64,000 bases of DNA from Musa acuminata AAA Group (GCF_036884655.1 NC_088337.1:32222501-32286500); one strand, 5' to 3'. Positions 37,240 through 49,229 are shown, counted from the stretch's first letter. Notes: generated from the letters alone by a model not told the origin. Translations and numbers: made by a program.

Positions 37240-39230
37240 TCTTCCTCCTCCTTTTCCCCTCAGCTGCCGATGACCAACCGAGAGAGGAGCAGCAGTGAGA
37301 AGAAAGAGGAGGAAGGAGGCTATATAAGAAAGAGAGCTTCGGATGGCATGTCTTATGAGGATTGGAGAAACGACAGACGACGTGGGAAGCGGGGAACGAC
37401 ACGGCACGGCGGGCCTACGGACGTGCCACCCTCTTCCTTCGACTCGAAAACCATTGCCACCCACCATTACGGAGCCAATAAGGTAACACGAGAAAGACAC
37501 GCAAGCCGTGATATGCGGTGGGATGCTAAATATCCGAGACCGACGGCTGTGATGAAGAAATGGCGATGAAATTAAACGTCGAATCCTCTCGAGTGTTTTC
37601 GTGCAGCCTTTCGGCCAAAAGAGGCGACACAGTAAACAGAGGGTGTGCAGGAAGCATCAAACTATTATCCATGCGTATTCTCTCTGTGGGTGCTCATAAC
37701 GTGGACGGCTGTACGGCGGCGCAATCTACAGAAGGGAAGGCAGAGTTAGAATCGGAGAGAGTAGTGACTTTGTGAGGTTTGACCGAGAGACGAAGACGGT
37801 GCATGCATGGCCGTGAGTTTGGCTGGAATCACAGAGAAGTGAGCTGGCGGAGGGGACAAAAAAAATGCATTATTAAACAAGGAGGAAGCTTTCTGGATTA
37901 TAAATTTTAATCCCATAAATTATTGTATCCTTTGTGGTGTGTGGTGAAGGCCAAGACAGCCTCGTGCCACCGCATGATGGCTCCCGGTGGCCTCCTCTTC
38001 CTCGATGATGACCAACGAGATGCTCATCGTCCTATATCCCCAACTCTTCTTCTTCCATCTCTTTACTCGGTCGCAAACTGAGGTGATACTGGTGAGCGTG
38101 CTACTGACTCCTGGCACATGCCCAGCATGTGGCCAGGAAACCCTTTTCAGCTGTATGGAGATTAATTAGTACCAGCTTGCACTGGAAGAAAGGCGATGGT
38201 TCCGAGTCGCAGTCCCAGCAACATGTGACTGAGAACCACGTTGTGGAGTGCCAACACACTTAGTTGTCTGCCACACGGACCTCATCGGTGCGATCACGCT
38301 GCTCTATACCTGCGTGCCACTAATGGACTCTGTTTGGTGCGGTAAGTATGGCTTGCATAAACTCATAACAGCTGGTCATCTCCCTACACCTGTGAGTGAT
38401 GCGGTCACGTCCAAAAGACCAAATCTTTTGGTGCAACAGGATCTACAGATTCCTTCTCTCTATTTCTGTAGCCGTTTCGGATAGCATGGCTGGTCAAACC
38501 ATGCCTCGGTGCATGGTTTACTTACATGGTACGGTGACAACCAGGCGTCGAGTAAGAGAATGCATCCGAAGCTAACTTGTTACTAACCCGTCCAAGTTTT
38601 CCATGAATGCCCAGAAAGTTAGGAGCACCAGTCACTACCCAAGCAGGTGTCCTATGACGATGAGCAGAAGACACAAATATAAAGATAAGGTTTTAAATGG
38701 AATCGTTCACATATTTCTGAGGCTAGATTACGTTGATGCAAGCGTATATCATAGCACCATGATTCAAGTGAAACGAGGAAAGTAAATTATATATTTACAT
38801 TATGAAAATTCCGATACATATCATGAAATTTTATGAGGACGGTATATCTCAAAAAGAAATATACTGTGCCTCAAGCAGATGGTATTGTGCCCTGCACAAA
38901 ACTGCAAATTTTACAACTGTTCAACCTTAAATTGGAAACTGGAAAAGCTGCATAACAAAACAGTAACAACAACAAAAATTCATGTTATCCGTGGGTTAAT
39001 GCGCGTACCACTGTTGAAAAGGAAGTAACAAAAGAAAAAGGAAAAGAAAAACCAACACAAGCATAATTGCGCAAGACAAATTAAAGAGTAATAAGGCTTT
39101 TATCTTACAAAACAACTTAAATCTGGGGACCTTACAAATGATATATATATATATATATAAGACATTTGTTGCAACAGGAAGCATTAACACCAAGTACAGA
39201 CATTTGTCCCGCACTTTTGCAGACAAGAAT
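37240..39230. other. intergenic, nothing recognised
   Basis: The proximal 400 bases are the probable promoter and leader of the minus-strand RRM gene. Beyond that no gene is supported. Small inverted words (GGTCAAACCATG / GTGCATGGTTTAC near 38.49 kb) and a short (AT)n tract at about 39,139-39,160 are present. Confidence 0.5.
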
Positions 39231-39236
39231 TTTTCT

Positions 39237-42200
39237 CTATGCAAAAGCAGCGATGCCGAATGGTAGGAAGTGTGGAGCAACTATATCCTGACAAATAATT
39301 TGTGTCCAGTCAAACTTCAATTAATAAAGGTCACTAACTTTTATAGCACCAAGTAAAATAATGGTAGTTCACTACAAGTTTATTCATAAAGTAACAAATC
39401 TCAAACTATAAATCTAAGAAACGAATTTTAAACTGTAATAATTAGCTAAACTTTGTAAAGGAAAAAAGGACCTGCACAATCTTTTTTCTGCGGAGAAGTG
39501 TAACTTCTTTTTAAGAAGTTAAAAATATTAAAATTTAACTTTGCATGAGTACACATCTTTTTAAGAAAATATTAAAATTTAACTTTGCCATGATCTCTAG
39601 AGAAGGAAAATGAAACCAGAAACTTCATCATTTTAGTCTTATTTGCAGCATGAGTAACTCCATTCCTAAGTTAACACACAGTTTAAATCGAAAACATTAC
39701 CTGCATACAGAGGCTCTCATGGAACATAAGCAGATAAATCTCCAAGTTCAGAGATCCCCATTATGGAACTACATTGTGTAATACAAAAAAAAAAAAAAAT
39801 CAATTTCATTGTCTCAGGAAAAGTTTATATTTGGTGGAACATGAAAGATGCAACACAAGTTTTATCTTAAATCACCAAAACCTTCCAATTTCTAAGTATT
39901 ACACATTAAAAATATTACAGCCACAATTCTCCAAATAAGTCACACATCAAAAGCATATATAATGCACATAAACTCAAGATATTGTCATACACAATTTTCT
40001 GTCAAAATTTGAGATGAAAAAGAACCACAAACACATGTACAGCATGTCCTGGTTTATGATAATTCTAATTATAATGTCATTCCTAAAGCCATGTGGTATC
40101 AATCACCTAAAAAGAGACTGATCAGAAATCCAACAGCTTGGTTATGAATCCATGGAGCAACAAAATTGAATTAACTATGTTGCAGCAGTGCTGTTTCATA
40201 TCTTAGGATAAGTTGCAGATTCACTAAGAAGTTGTTTCACCATATGAAACGAGTGTTTACACATGCCACAATATGCAGGCGATTACTAACTAGGCTGTCT
40301 TTGTCCAAACTTTAGAAAACAGCAGGTTTCGTTGTATAAAAAGGAAAGACCTACATTGCATGTAATGGTTCTGGTGACGTGTGAGGACAATGAAGTCAGG
40401 CACACATTAACTTATCTCACAGGCCACTCAGTTACGATAGTTAAGGTGAAGGGCCTGAACAAGTGGTCAAGAAGGCCTCACAGAAGCTTTACGACACAGA
40501 TTTAAAGAGGAAGGAATTGGATTCTATGCCAGGTGGATGAAACATCAAATTAGATTTATCTTCTCACCTTATTTAGGCCATACAGAATTAAAAGAGACCA
40601 AGGAAATCCACAACCAGAATCACATGAATAAGAATGAAATTAGCCCTCTCTAATATTTAAAAAAAACACGTACACTTGACACTGGATAACGAATGTTACT
40701 CTCTTGACATAGATCCTTTCTTATTTCTATGCTTCTAATCACCACAGAACTTCAGGATGTTTATGTAAATAAAGAAAACACATGGAACAGAGACAAGAAA
40801 GAAAGGTCCCAAGGTTTTTAAGACTGCTGTTACTTCTGATTTGACAGCGAAGGTCCTTGATTAAAGAAGATTTTGCATGGCCTTGACATGAAATAAAAGA
40901 TAAATAGTACCAACTGGAGTAGATTCAATGTGGTCATCTATATTTATCGAAAAAAATCTTGTTTCGAACAAAATTCACTTGAACATATTATTGTCAGTTT
41001 ATTCAAAATGGAGGACCAACAACTCAACCATTACCACACCTGAACTGAGATACTAGAGACCAAACTTTTAGAATGATCCTTGTAGCAAGTAGGATGACAA
41101 TATTTATTGAAGTTTTGAGATGACTAAGGCACCCAACATACAAATCCATATTGAGGAAGAATGAAGCGACTGACTTTCATGTAAATAATTATTAGAAAAA
41201 AGTATAGCAAAAAATGAGATTTGATGCCCCTAATGCGATTGGAGATGCTGCAAATAAAGAACTCAATGGAGGGAAAAGATACATGTAGCTGGCCCAACTA
41301 GTTGGGATCCTTGGGCATATAGTACAGCTCATGATTCTTGTGTTGAAACAATTAAGCACATGAGCAATTAGACACACACCTAAACAATGACTCTGGTTAT
41401 GCAAGACTACATATATCATTAGCAGTTACAAGGTAGAAAAAGAAATTATAAAGGAATATCTCCACTAGATTGTCACTCTTAACACACACATGTCCAAAAT
41501 AATGCTCCCAACTTGTAAATACAAGATACTTTTGTTAGTCGATTGGTATATTTAAGCTACAATGTCTCAATCTCATCTGCAATTATTTAGCCTGGTCAAC
41601 ATGTAACTGCACAGTTGCAGCCTTGCAAAGAGGTAATTAGACAGAGTCCAACAAGAATGATCAACCAGTAATAGATGACTTTTTCAATTGAAAGGAAATA
41701 TATATGATATTAAATTCAAAAAATCGAAGAAGCAAGATAAAAAAGGTAGTCCGGTGCAAAGACTCCAGCCAATACAGGATTTTAGAAGGATCAGTCTTGC
41801 TCCTGCAAGTGGAGAAAATGCTTCAACAAAAAGGATGGCCCAAGGGCCCCATGTATAAAACCTTTGTCAATGTGATGTTTGAAGAGGGTTAATGTATGCA
41901 GCTATACCCTTACAGGTAGAGGTTGTATTCCCATTATAAATATCCGAAAAGCAAGATACGATCACCAAATTATCAAGCAAGACTGAAACCAAGTGATATA
42001 GCCCCCAATAGTAGCCAAATCTCTAGCAAACAACAAATACACAAGTACATTCAAGTATTGCATGCTAGCATACCTAAAACTAGCAAGCATTAGTCAGTAA
42101 GTTGCTCTTCCGATCAAAAAGATCATTTATTTCCAGTGTGTGAGAAACTAACGAAAAGAAATCACTTTTTGACTCTGCCCAGTCATTGACCTCAAAATGA

Positions 42201-43373
42201 TCATAACTTCATGTAAAATGTTCGCCCATAGTACTTGGTCACATTTAACATCCACTAACCAAGAATGGGAAATTGTCAAAGAAATTATAAAGACCTCAAT
42301 GCAATCGAAGCCATTGTTGCACACAAAAAGTTCATAATGAAATATTAGTGAAGATGCCTGAAGAGTTCAAAATCTTAATATAACGAATTTTTTTAACACA
42401 GACATAAATTAAAGAGTTTTAAAAACTTTAAACAGCCACATGAATGAAGTAATGACCTGAGGATTCATGTAATCCATGCCTTGTGTATAAGAACCTTGTT
42501 GAGGAAGAGCCTACACATAACCATTCATAAATAAGTTCAAATTAGTACTACAAACAAAGCAATAATCCTTTAGAGAAGCAGAAAATTAAATCAGAAGAAA
42601 AAGTACGTGGTACTCCATTCCTGTGCTTGTTCCAGATTGTTGAGCCCCTCCTAATTCTCTCCTGACAGAGCCCTCTCCGCCCTGGGCAGACAATTGACAT
42701 ATCATCGGAAATAGATCTTCATGCAACATAATGAAAGATAATGCTTCCCCCTTTTCCGATCGGGAGAAGAATACTCAGGTTAAGGGAAAGAAATAATTAC
42801 CTCCAACTATACCACCATATCCGCAGCAATGAAATCCATCCAACGGGCCGAGAAAGAACAACACAAAAGATTATCAGGTCAAGAATGATCTCTAAATCCA
42901 CTTAGAAACGAAATGCAATCCGAAGGAAGCAGAGTACCTCTCGGTATTTCTGGAGGTATAGCTTCAGCGGCTCGATGTACTCCTCAAACCCCAACGTCGC
43001 CATCGCCCACAGCAGATCGTCCCCATTGATCGTCTTCCTCTTCTCCTTCTGGCATCTATCGCTCGCCCTACATCACCACCGACCAACACGATCAAAGGCA
43101 AGCCACCGAAATAAACGAAGGGACAAGACTCGTCCGATCTCACTCGCTGGTGACGAAGCTGATGAACTCGGAGACGCACTCCTGCATCGTCTCCTTAGCG
43201 TCCTTAGCGATCTTGGCGTTGGCGGGGAGCGCCTTCTTCATGATCCGGATGATGTTGGCGATCGGGAGGAACCGATCCTGCTCCCGTACGCCAGCCCCCG
43301 CTCGAGGGCTATGCTCGCCGCTCTCGTGGCTCCCGCCTCCGCCTCCAGGGCTCGCCGGTGGAGCCTCCGCCAT
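39237..43373 (-). CDS. NF-YB (CBF-A/HAP3) CCAAT-binding subunit
   Basis: Exons: 43373..43144, 43067..42938, 42681..42607, 42510..42457 and a tentative last exon 39287..39237 after a 3.2-kb intron; about 179 residues. The N-terminus is Ala/Pro/Gly-rich. The histone-fold core runs from [20 protein letters not shown] through [21 protein letters not shown] to [20 protein letters not shown] and [14 protein letters not shown]. It pairs with NF-YC and then NF-YA to bind CCAAT boxes. The core is intact, including the DNA-contact start DRFLPIAN. Asp (ASD) is present at the position that separates LEC1-type from the common type, so I infer a non-LEC1 type from the overall sequence. The tail ([15 protein letters not shown]) is Gln/Gly/Tyr-rich. 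The last exon ([10 protein letters not shown] then TAG) fits in phase but is unsupported by known family tails. A 6-nt microexon may also belong here. Confidence 0.85.
41740..41945 (-). mobile_element. possible SINE (Au-like) fragment
   Basis: On the minus strand ACAACCTCTACCTGTAAGGG followed by TATAGCTGCATACATTAACC and a CCTC word resembles the conserved 3' half of plant Au-type SINEs (from memory). The 5' tRNA-like part with its box A and box B is not clear. It lies in the long last intron assigned to the NF-YB gene. Confidence 0.35.
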
Positions 43374-43704
43374 CTGCAGTTAGGCCGGAACCCTAGATCC
43401 ATCCCAAGAAGAAGGTCAAGGAAAGAAACCCCAAGAAGGGGAGAGGTCGGTGGTCGTGGCGGTGGTGGCGAAGAGAGGAGGTGTGCGATTATTACCTTTA
43501 TTTGGTTCGTAGTTGGCGCGTGGATTTTTTTTTTTTTTGCCTTTATATTTTCCTTTTCCTGATGGGTCTCTCGCGTTCTCTGAGAGGCGGAGGGTGGAGA
43601 TCGGACGCTGGAGAAGAAACGGGGAAGGAGACGCCAAGGATGTGCGATGGGAACGAGGGGTGGCTTTATAGTTGGCAGCAAGCATTGTAATGCCCGGCAA
43701 TTAC

Positions 43705-44900
43705 GGGACGAAATCCCCCAATAAAATTATTTTAAAGTCGTGCCCATAAAAATAAAATAAAAATAAATATATATATATATATATTGCTGAATAAAATAGA
43801 TACATACTATCTACTGTTTCTAATAATATGTTACCAGGGGACGCTACATGCTTCGCACGCGTGGCTCTGCAGCTCCACAGACCACGTAGCTGACCAATCA
43901 TTGCCGATCCTACAAATTTGAGCGTTACATACACACAAGTCAAATTGTATCTTTCACAATTTTCGGGCAAATTACATGTACTACCAAATTTGGAATTAAT
44001 ATTAGAATAAGAATATAAGATAAGCTTAATAAATCTATGAGCATAAGATTTTAGATGAATTAATAATAGCAAGGAATTGAATTTGGTCTGCCTTTGTCCA
44101 CGCCTGAATTATCAATATCAAATATGATATCAATGAGCTTAATATTCTAAACATATTAACACTAGGAAATTACATATACTAAGCATCCAAACAAAGCATT
44201 AAAGCGCATCAGTTTCTCCAAATCTCCAACTCTATCAGAAGAGAGCTCAGTTCTAATAATATAGCAATAACAAACGGTAAATTTCTAGTACCCAAGTCAT
44301 AAAAAAAAAAGGTTTTAAGAGAAAAAAAAAAAAAAAAACAATATGCACCAGGAACACAGATGAATCAAGATCCAAAGTGATCAACCTCAATTAGAAATCA
44401 ACATGAAATTCCATCTTGAATAGGTCACCCACATATTAGTGACATCCATAAGAATCACGGAAACACAGCAATATTCATCGATCTATCCAAATGAAAATGA
44501 GCTCTCGGTTGCTACAGCTTCCATCAGACTTTAGTTTCTAAATTACACATATCTTCCCTACATGAAACAGCTATTCAAGAGAAGGTACTGCCACTTAAGA
44601 ACTTAGTCATGACATCTTTCATGATGAAATATATCGTTAATGCATTTGTATAACTCTGAGCCATATAAATTCCACAGAACAAGTAGGACACTATGACCCC
44701 TCAAAATAACTAAAATATTAAAAAAAATTATTCTATTAGAAAGAATGACTCTGCCTAACCAACTAATCAGGGGTAATCCATATACTTCAATGTGCATGTT
44801 ATCAGAGACTTGCTCCATTGTCTCCTTCACTGATACCACAGCATACGCAACAATGGAAACATAGGTAAGGAATGTGATGCCATGACCTAAGATATTTGCG
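43705..44900. other. intergenic, AT-rich
   Basis: Contains an (AT)n tract at about 43,766-43,785 and poly(A) runs at about 44,302-44,338. No gene is supported. The proximal part (43.38-43.7 kb) is the likely leader and promoter of the NF-YB gene. Confidence 0.55.
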
Positions 44901-44912
44901 TTTGGTTGAGTT

Positions 44913-45414
44913 TCAACAGGGAATACATCTTATTTGCAGTCGCTGAATGGTGCTACTTCGAGAAGCTTTTGATGACAACTCAATCTTAAGCTTGAAGCTA
45001 ACAAGGGTGGTTCCAAAGATGTTATATTTTCCTGCACCACGTAAAGCAACTTCTGCATCACTGAGCCTCTTGAAGACAAATTGGAATGATTTTTCAAACT
45101 TTATAACTTCCGTTTCTGCTTCCCTAAGAGATCCAAAATACCCAAAAGCCTTGTTGAAATCAGCTTCGGTAGGAACATCATCTGACCCACTAAATGTCAA
45201 AGCCAACACAGTCGACATGCACTCATTAACTTCTACCTTCCAGTTATTGCACGTTATTAGGATTTGTGCCATCTAAAATCTGTCCATTCGGTTTTTCACT
45301 ATCTGCTATGTGCATGTAATTAGGATTTGCAGAGTCATCCAGTAAATGCTGTCCCTCTTCTGATATAGAATTCAAGGCAAGGTGAGGTGCCAATTCATCT
45401 ACAGGCTGCTACTT
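44913..45414 (-). pseudogene. cut-off C-terminal region of the PWWP gene
   Basis: Directly after the stop at 45,415 the same frame goes on with coding-like sequence (QPVDELAPHLALNS, HLLDDSANPNYMH) but has a second TAG at 45,409. About 130 bases later the homologous reading moves to another frame: MSTVLALTFSGSDDVPTEAD, FGYFGSLREAETEV, FVFKRLSDAEVAL, GKYNIFGTTLVSF, ending at 44,913. This matches the conserved C-terminal domain of plant PWWP proteins (SDAEVAxxSAGKxNIFG). Two stops and a frame change separate it from the rest. No convincing intron removes all three, although a transcript could show otherwise. Confidence 0.7.
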
Positions 45415-47598
45415 CTATTGCAGCTTCCCCTGTAATTCAACTTCTCTTTTTTGCTCGGTTGATACCACTTCTTCCCCTTCAGTAACGACGACATCAGACC
45501 AATGTGATTCCTGTACATGGTCGGATACCGTTTCCAAAGAGGCTGACTTGATATCTGTGGATTTTCTTGTGCCCCTCTTACCTGAACTACAAAAGACTCG
45601 GCTTCTAAACTCAGTGAAGAAACTGAACATTACAGGTAGAGAATTGTACTCCTCAGTCGGATCGCATGCGGCTACAGAGAGCTCGGCAAGCATCTCGCCT
45701 GAAGAGGAATAGTCCCTTGGGACACTTTTGATTCCTCTTCGAGTCTTTTTTTGTTTAGAAGCATCACCAAAATCATCTTTTCTACCACTTGCTTTAGTTG
45801 AGCTTTTTGTTAATGCATTACCATTAGACTTAAGCATGGGGGGTGACCCTGTCATCTGTCCTGCCACTTGATGCATGCATTCTCCAACCTTCAACTGTTT
45901 TCCATGTCTGGAAGTCTGTGACTTGGTTCCCAGATCCACTAAAGAGTCAAGCTTTTTCTTCTTGCCCTTCCCTGAATCAGCGGGATCAAAATTGGCACCC
46001 TTATCATTTTTGTGTGAAGAAGCATTTCCTCCATATCTAGTGTTCTTATCCACATCATGATGATCATTGTTCTTTTCCAAGAGCTCAGATAAGCTTTTCT
46101 TTTTCCTACCATGCTCAAAGATGTGTTTCTCCTTTCCATGTGAACTTCCTCTAACTCTTGATTTTCTTTTGCCCGAAACAGCATCTGAAGAAGTTGGAGT
46201 TGAGGGATCACCGATGTCTTCACCAGATATCCTTTCCATGGATGGTGAGCCCTCGATATCGTTCTCCAGTTCTTCAACAAGAACAAATACAGGAAGCTCA
46301 GCATATCCCATTGAGTGATAAAAGGCCTTCAACTGAGACTTGACTACCACAAACTCCAATTTATCAACCCCACCATGTGGGAACTGTGCTAATGTTTGGA
46401 TATAGTCAACAAGTCTAAGAGGCTCAAAAGAGGTTGCAATACAACACCTGTCAACAGTGGAGCCACATGTTCCTTCCTGAATCCCAGCATTCTCAATCTT
46501 TTGATCCTCGAGGCTAGCATAAATTTCATCCATAAAACAATAGCATGTCATTCCCATCTCGACACGCCTTGATACCTCTTGAAGTGCAGCACTCACAGCA
46601 GTTACAAATGCATTCGAACTGCTCTGATTCTCCATTTGTGAAAAGTATGTCCCAAAATGCTTCAATCGTGACTCATCACACCAAGCAAATGTCTTGTCTC
46701 CAAAAAATGCAACCAGATGATGATCTTTCTTCTGAATGTTCGACGCCATTTTGGATGCATCACAAGGATAAAAAATCTGACCAGGACACCAAGGATGGCT
46801 CCTCACTTTACCCCACACCAAATCAGAACCGGCAAACACAGCCTTCTTCTCATCTTGGAAGGGAAAGAGGCAACCAGCATGTTCAATAAGTTCGACAATG
46901 GAAGGCCGAGGCCTCCCTCTCTTTCTCCTTCCCTTGGATTTCTGGTCACTGAGTGGCACATCTTGATCCCCACAGCTTCCTGTCACTGCACTAGCATTGA
47001 GATCAACCACCGGACTAATAGCATCTCCTTTATCTATTGATTTCTGAGGCCTTCCCCTCTTCTTACTTGCCGCCATCTCTTCTTCACCGACCTTCACATC
47101 TTCGTCTCCAGGACTGCTCGTCTCCATGCCAACATCCGTAACGACAATATTATCCACCAGCTTTACATCAGCTACAACAGCGTCTGCATGCCGAATTCCA
47201 GCTTCCACATCAACCTTCACCTCATCCACATCAGCCATAGCACCATCTCCTTTACCTTCTGCGTCCTTCTTATCGACAATATTAGTTTCCCCACCAGGTG
47301 TGCCAGCCTCGGTGACGACCTTCACACTGCCAGCATCAATTAACCCTCCTCCAACAACTTCGATCGATTCTCCGCGATCTGCATCCACCGCATTCAATTG
47401 CTGTCCAATAACGTCTGCATCGCCTACCACCGCAGCATCTTCCATCGCCCCACCGTCCGACACGCATTCGACTCTCAACGCGTCCGAACCCAAATCCACT
47501 GCATCGGTTAGGGTCTCCGTCTGCTCGCTGGCGATCGCGACGCAATTGAGGTCGAGGCTACCGCGTCCGGCCTCGCCCTCGGAGGGATTCGAATCCAT
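45415..47598 (-). CDS. PWWP-domain protein with AT-hooks, C-terminally truncated
   Basis: One open exon of 727 codons. The ATG at 47598 is chosen because MDSNPSEGEAGRGSLDLN begins the conserved type of N-terminus; the frame upstream is leader. Residues 1-175 are acidic with repeated Val/Asp. Two AT-hook cores follow (KKRGRPQKS at about 179, KRGRPRPS at about 226). The PWWP domain starts near residue 258 (SDLVWGKVRSHPW) and continues through HHLVAFFGDKTFAWCDESRL. Plant PWWP proteins bind chromatin as histone methyl-lysine readers, some in PEAT or PRC2-associated complexes (family knowledge). The defining motif reads Pro-Trp-Cys-Pro (269-272) instead of PWWP. The Lys/Ser-rich linker contains GKRKSRVRG. 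The usual C-terminal domain is missing because of stops. Confidence 0.85.
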   Translation of the reverse strand: MDSNPSEGEAGRGSLDLNCVAIASEQTETLTDAVDLGSDALRVECVSDGGAMEDAAVVGDADVIGQQLNAVDADRGESIEVVGGGLIDAGSVKVVTEAGTPGGETNIVDKKDAEGKGDGAMADVDEVKVDVEAGIRHADAVVADVKLVDNIVVTDVGMETSSPGDEDVKVGEEEMAASKKRGRPQKSIDKGDAISPVVDLNASAVTGSCGDQDVPLSDQKSKGRRKRGRPRPSIVELIEHAGCLFPFQDEKKAVFAGSDLVWGKVRSHPWCPGQIFYPCDASKMASNIQKKDHHLVAFFGDKTFAWCDESRLKHFGTYFSQMENQSSSNAFVTAVSAALQEVSRRVEMGMTCYCFMDEIYASLEDQKIENAGIQEGTCGSTVDRCCIATSFEPLRLVDYIQTLAQFPHGGVDKLEFVVVKSQLKAFYHSMGYAELPVFVLVEELENDIEGSPSMERISGEDIGDPSTPTSSDAVSGKRKSRVRGSSHGKEKHIFEHGRKKKSLSELLEKNNDHHDVDKNTRYGGNASSHKNDKGANFDPADSGKGKKKKLDSLVDLGTKSQTSRHGKQLKVGECMHQVAGQMTGSPPMLKSNGNALTKSSTKASGRKDDFGDASKQKKTRRGIKSVPRDYSSSGEMLAELSVAACDPTEEYNSLPVMFSFFTEFRSRVFCSSGKRGTRKSTDIKSASLETVSDHVQESHWSDVVVTEGEEVVSTEQKREVELQGKLQ

Positions 47599-47699
47599 AT
47601 GGACAGGAAAAGCGAAAACCCTAGAAAAAAATCCGCAATCCCCTAAATTCCACAAACCTGGAGAAGAAGAAAGATAAATCACGATCAATTCGAGAACAG

Positions 47700-49070
47700 A
47701 AGAACCACCGACGGGGGGATTCGGTCTTTGATTTACCTCGGGATTGGTTTCGCCGCCCCAAACGAGAGGAACGGGGGATTAGTCGGGACGACGAGAGACC
47801 CGAGGAGGCCGGACGAGAATGGGCCGAAGACAGGTCGGTTCACGGTTCGTTGCAGTTACCGCGCTGACGAGTGGCTTCTTGTAGAGCACAGGTGGGTCGT
47901 GGCGGGTGACGTCACTGGGTATCGTCACCGCCCGTGGTGGTAATCCTCGTTCAAACTTGTCCCGATCGCCGCCAAAACCAGCGCTTTAAATTTCGCGCAT
48001 CCGAGTGCGTACGTGGGGATTCCATTGTTGCATGACGTGTAGTTCGCAAGTGCCAATCGGGTCGGATCCACATATGATCCAAACCGATAAGATCAAGACT
48101 CGATACCTGACAGTTCGGGTCGGATTCTAACGATTCATGGTGACGTCTAAGAAGAAACATAGAAGCTTGGCTGGTCAACCATGCCATCTGTGTTTTAGGC
48201 AAGAAGGAGAGACATGATTAGGATGTGGATGAAGGCAGCTGGCATGACAATGACCATGGCATCCCCATGGTTTGACCTATAGACATTATTCTACTTGGGG
48301 CTTAACAACACCATGGTCAAACATATCCATCGAATCGAATCATCCTAATTGACCATGGTCAAAATCAATTGGAGTGCTGTCATCACATGTCGATCCAATA
48401 CAAGTCTTTCCTAATCCTTCTTACTATCATTGAAAGTGTGTTTGCTAAATCATTTTGAATATTAAACAAAATTGTGTGTATGCCTACTTGTTGACTATTT
48501 TATTGTGATTAGTCAATAAAACTCGAATTTGGATAGGAAAGGAGGGAATGACCAAACAGTTTGACTAGATGAACTCCACCTAAAATTTTGATCCTGCAAT
48601 TCCTGTTAACGGTAGATGACAAAGGAATGGTCCCATTGTGATTACTCTCTCTCTCTCTCGTTCTAAACAGTAGAGAAGCATTTTTAATCTATAGACTTAC
48701 GTAATCAAATAGGAATTGACTTCCTCGCAAGAATGCTCGGTGATTAGGCACACTTAGTCAGCATCGAGACATCAAGAAATATTAGGCAGTCACCCATTTG
48801 AATGCATCCCAAAGTCAACGCATCAAACGGAGAGGAAATATTGGGTAAGAGACTTTTGTCATATTCCTTAGAATATTCTTCTAATCATGTTAGATTAATA
48901 TAATCATTCAAATATTATTTTATTCTTCTAATCCGTTATTTTTTAAACTCATATGCTTTATTTTGAAACGGATAAAATCATATGGTACGTCAAACGTGAG
49001 CCTACAGGACGCATCAATGACCGATTGATCATTTAGCTATGAACCCTTGATTCCTCTAAATGATTCTCTC
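47700..49070. other. intergenic, nothing recognised
   Basis: The first 250 bases are the GC-rich promoter of the PWWP gene. From 48.25 to 48.37 kb the words ACCATGG and GGTCAAA/TTTGACC recur in both orientations (three ACCATGG sites), a possible remnant of a small inverted-repeat element. A (CT)n run lies at about 48,644-48,660. Confidence 0.45.
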
Positions 49071-49075
49071 TATAG

Positions 49076-49163
<88 letters not shown>

Positions 49164-49190
49164 AGATCTCCCCAGTAATTCTATATCGAC

Positions 49191-49225
<35 letters not shown>
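49076..49225. repeat. (TA)n microsatellites
   Basis: A pure (TA)n tract of about 80 bases at 49,076-49,158 and a second of about 30 bases at 49,195-49,225. They are separated by 36 bases of unique sequence and end about 75 bases before the GT43 start codon. They are likely to be highly length-variable. Confidence 0.95.

Positions 49226-49229
<4 letters not shown>

Noticed and set aside
47126..47677. Open frame of 183 codons on the plus strand
   Set aside because: Antisense of the PWWP protein N-terminus; Ser/Thr/Ala-rich mirror of an Asp/Val/Glu-rich region.
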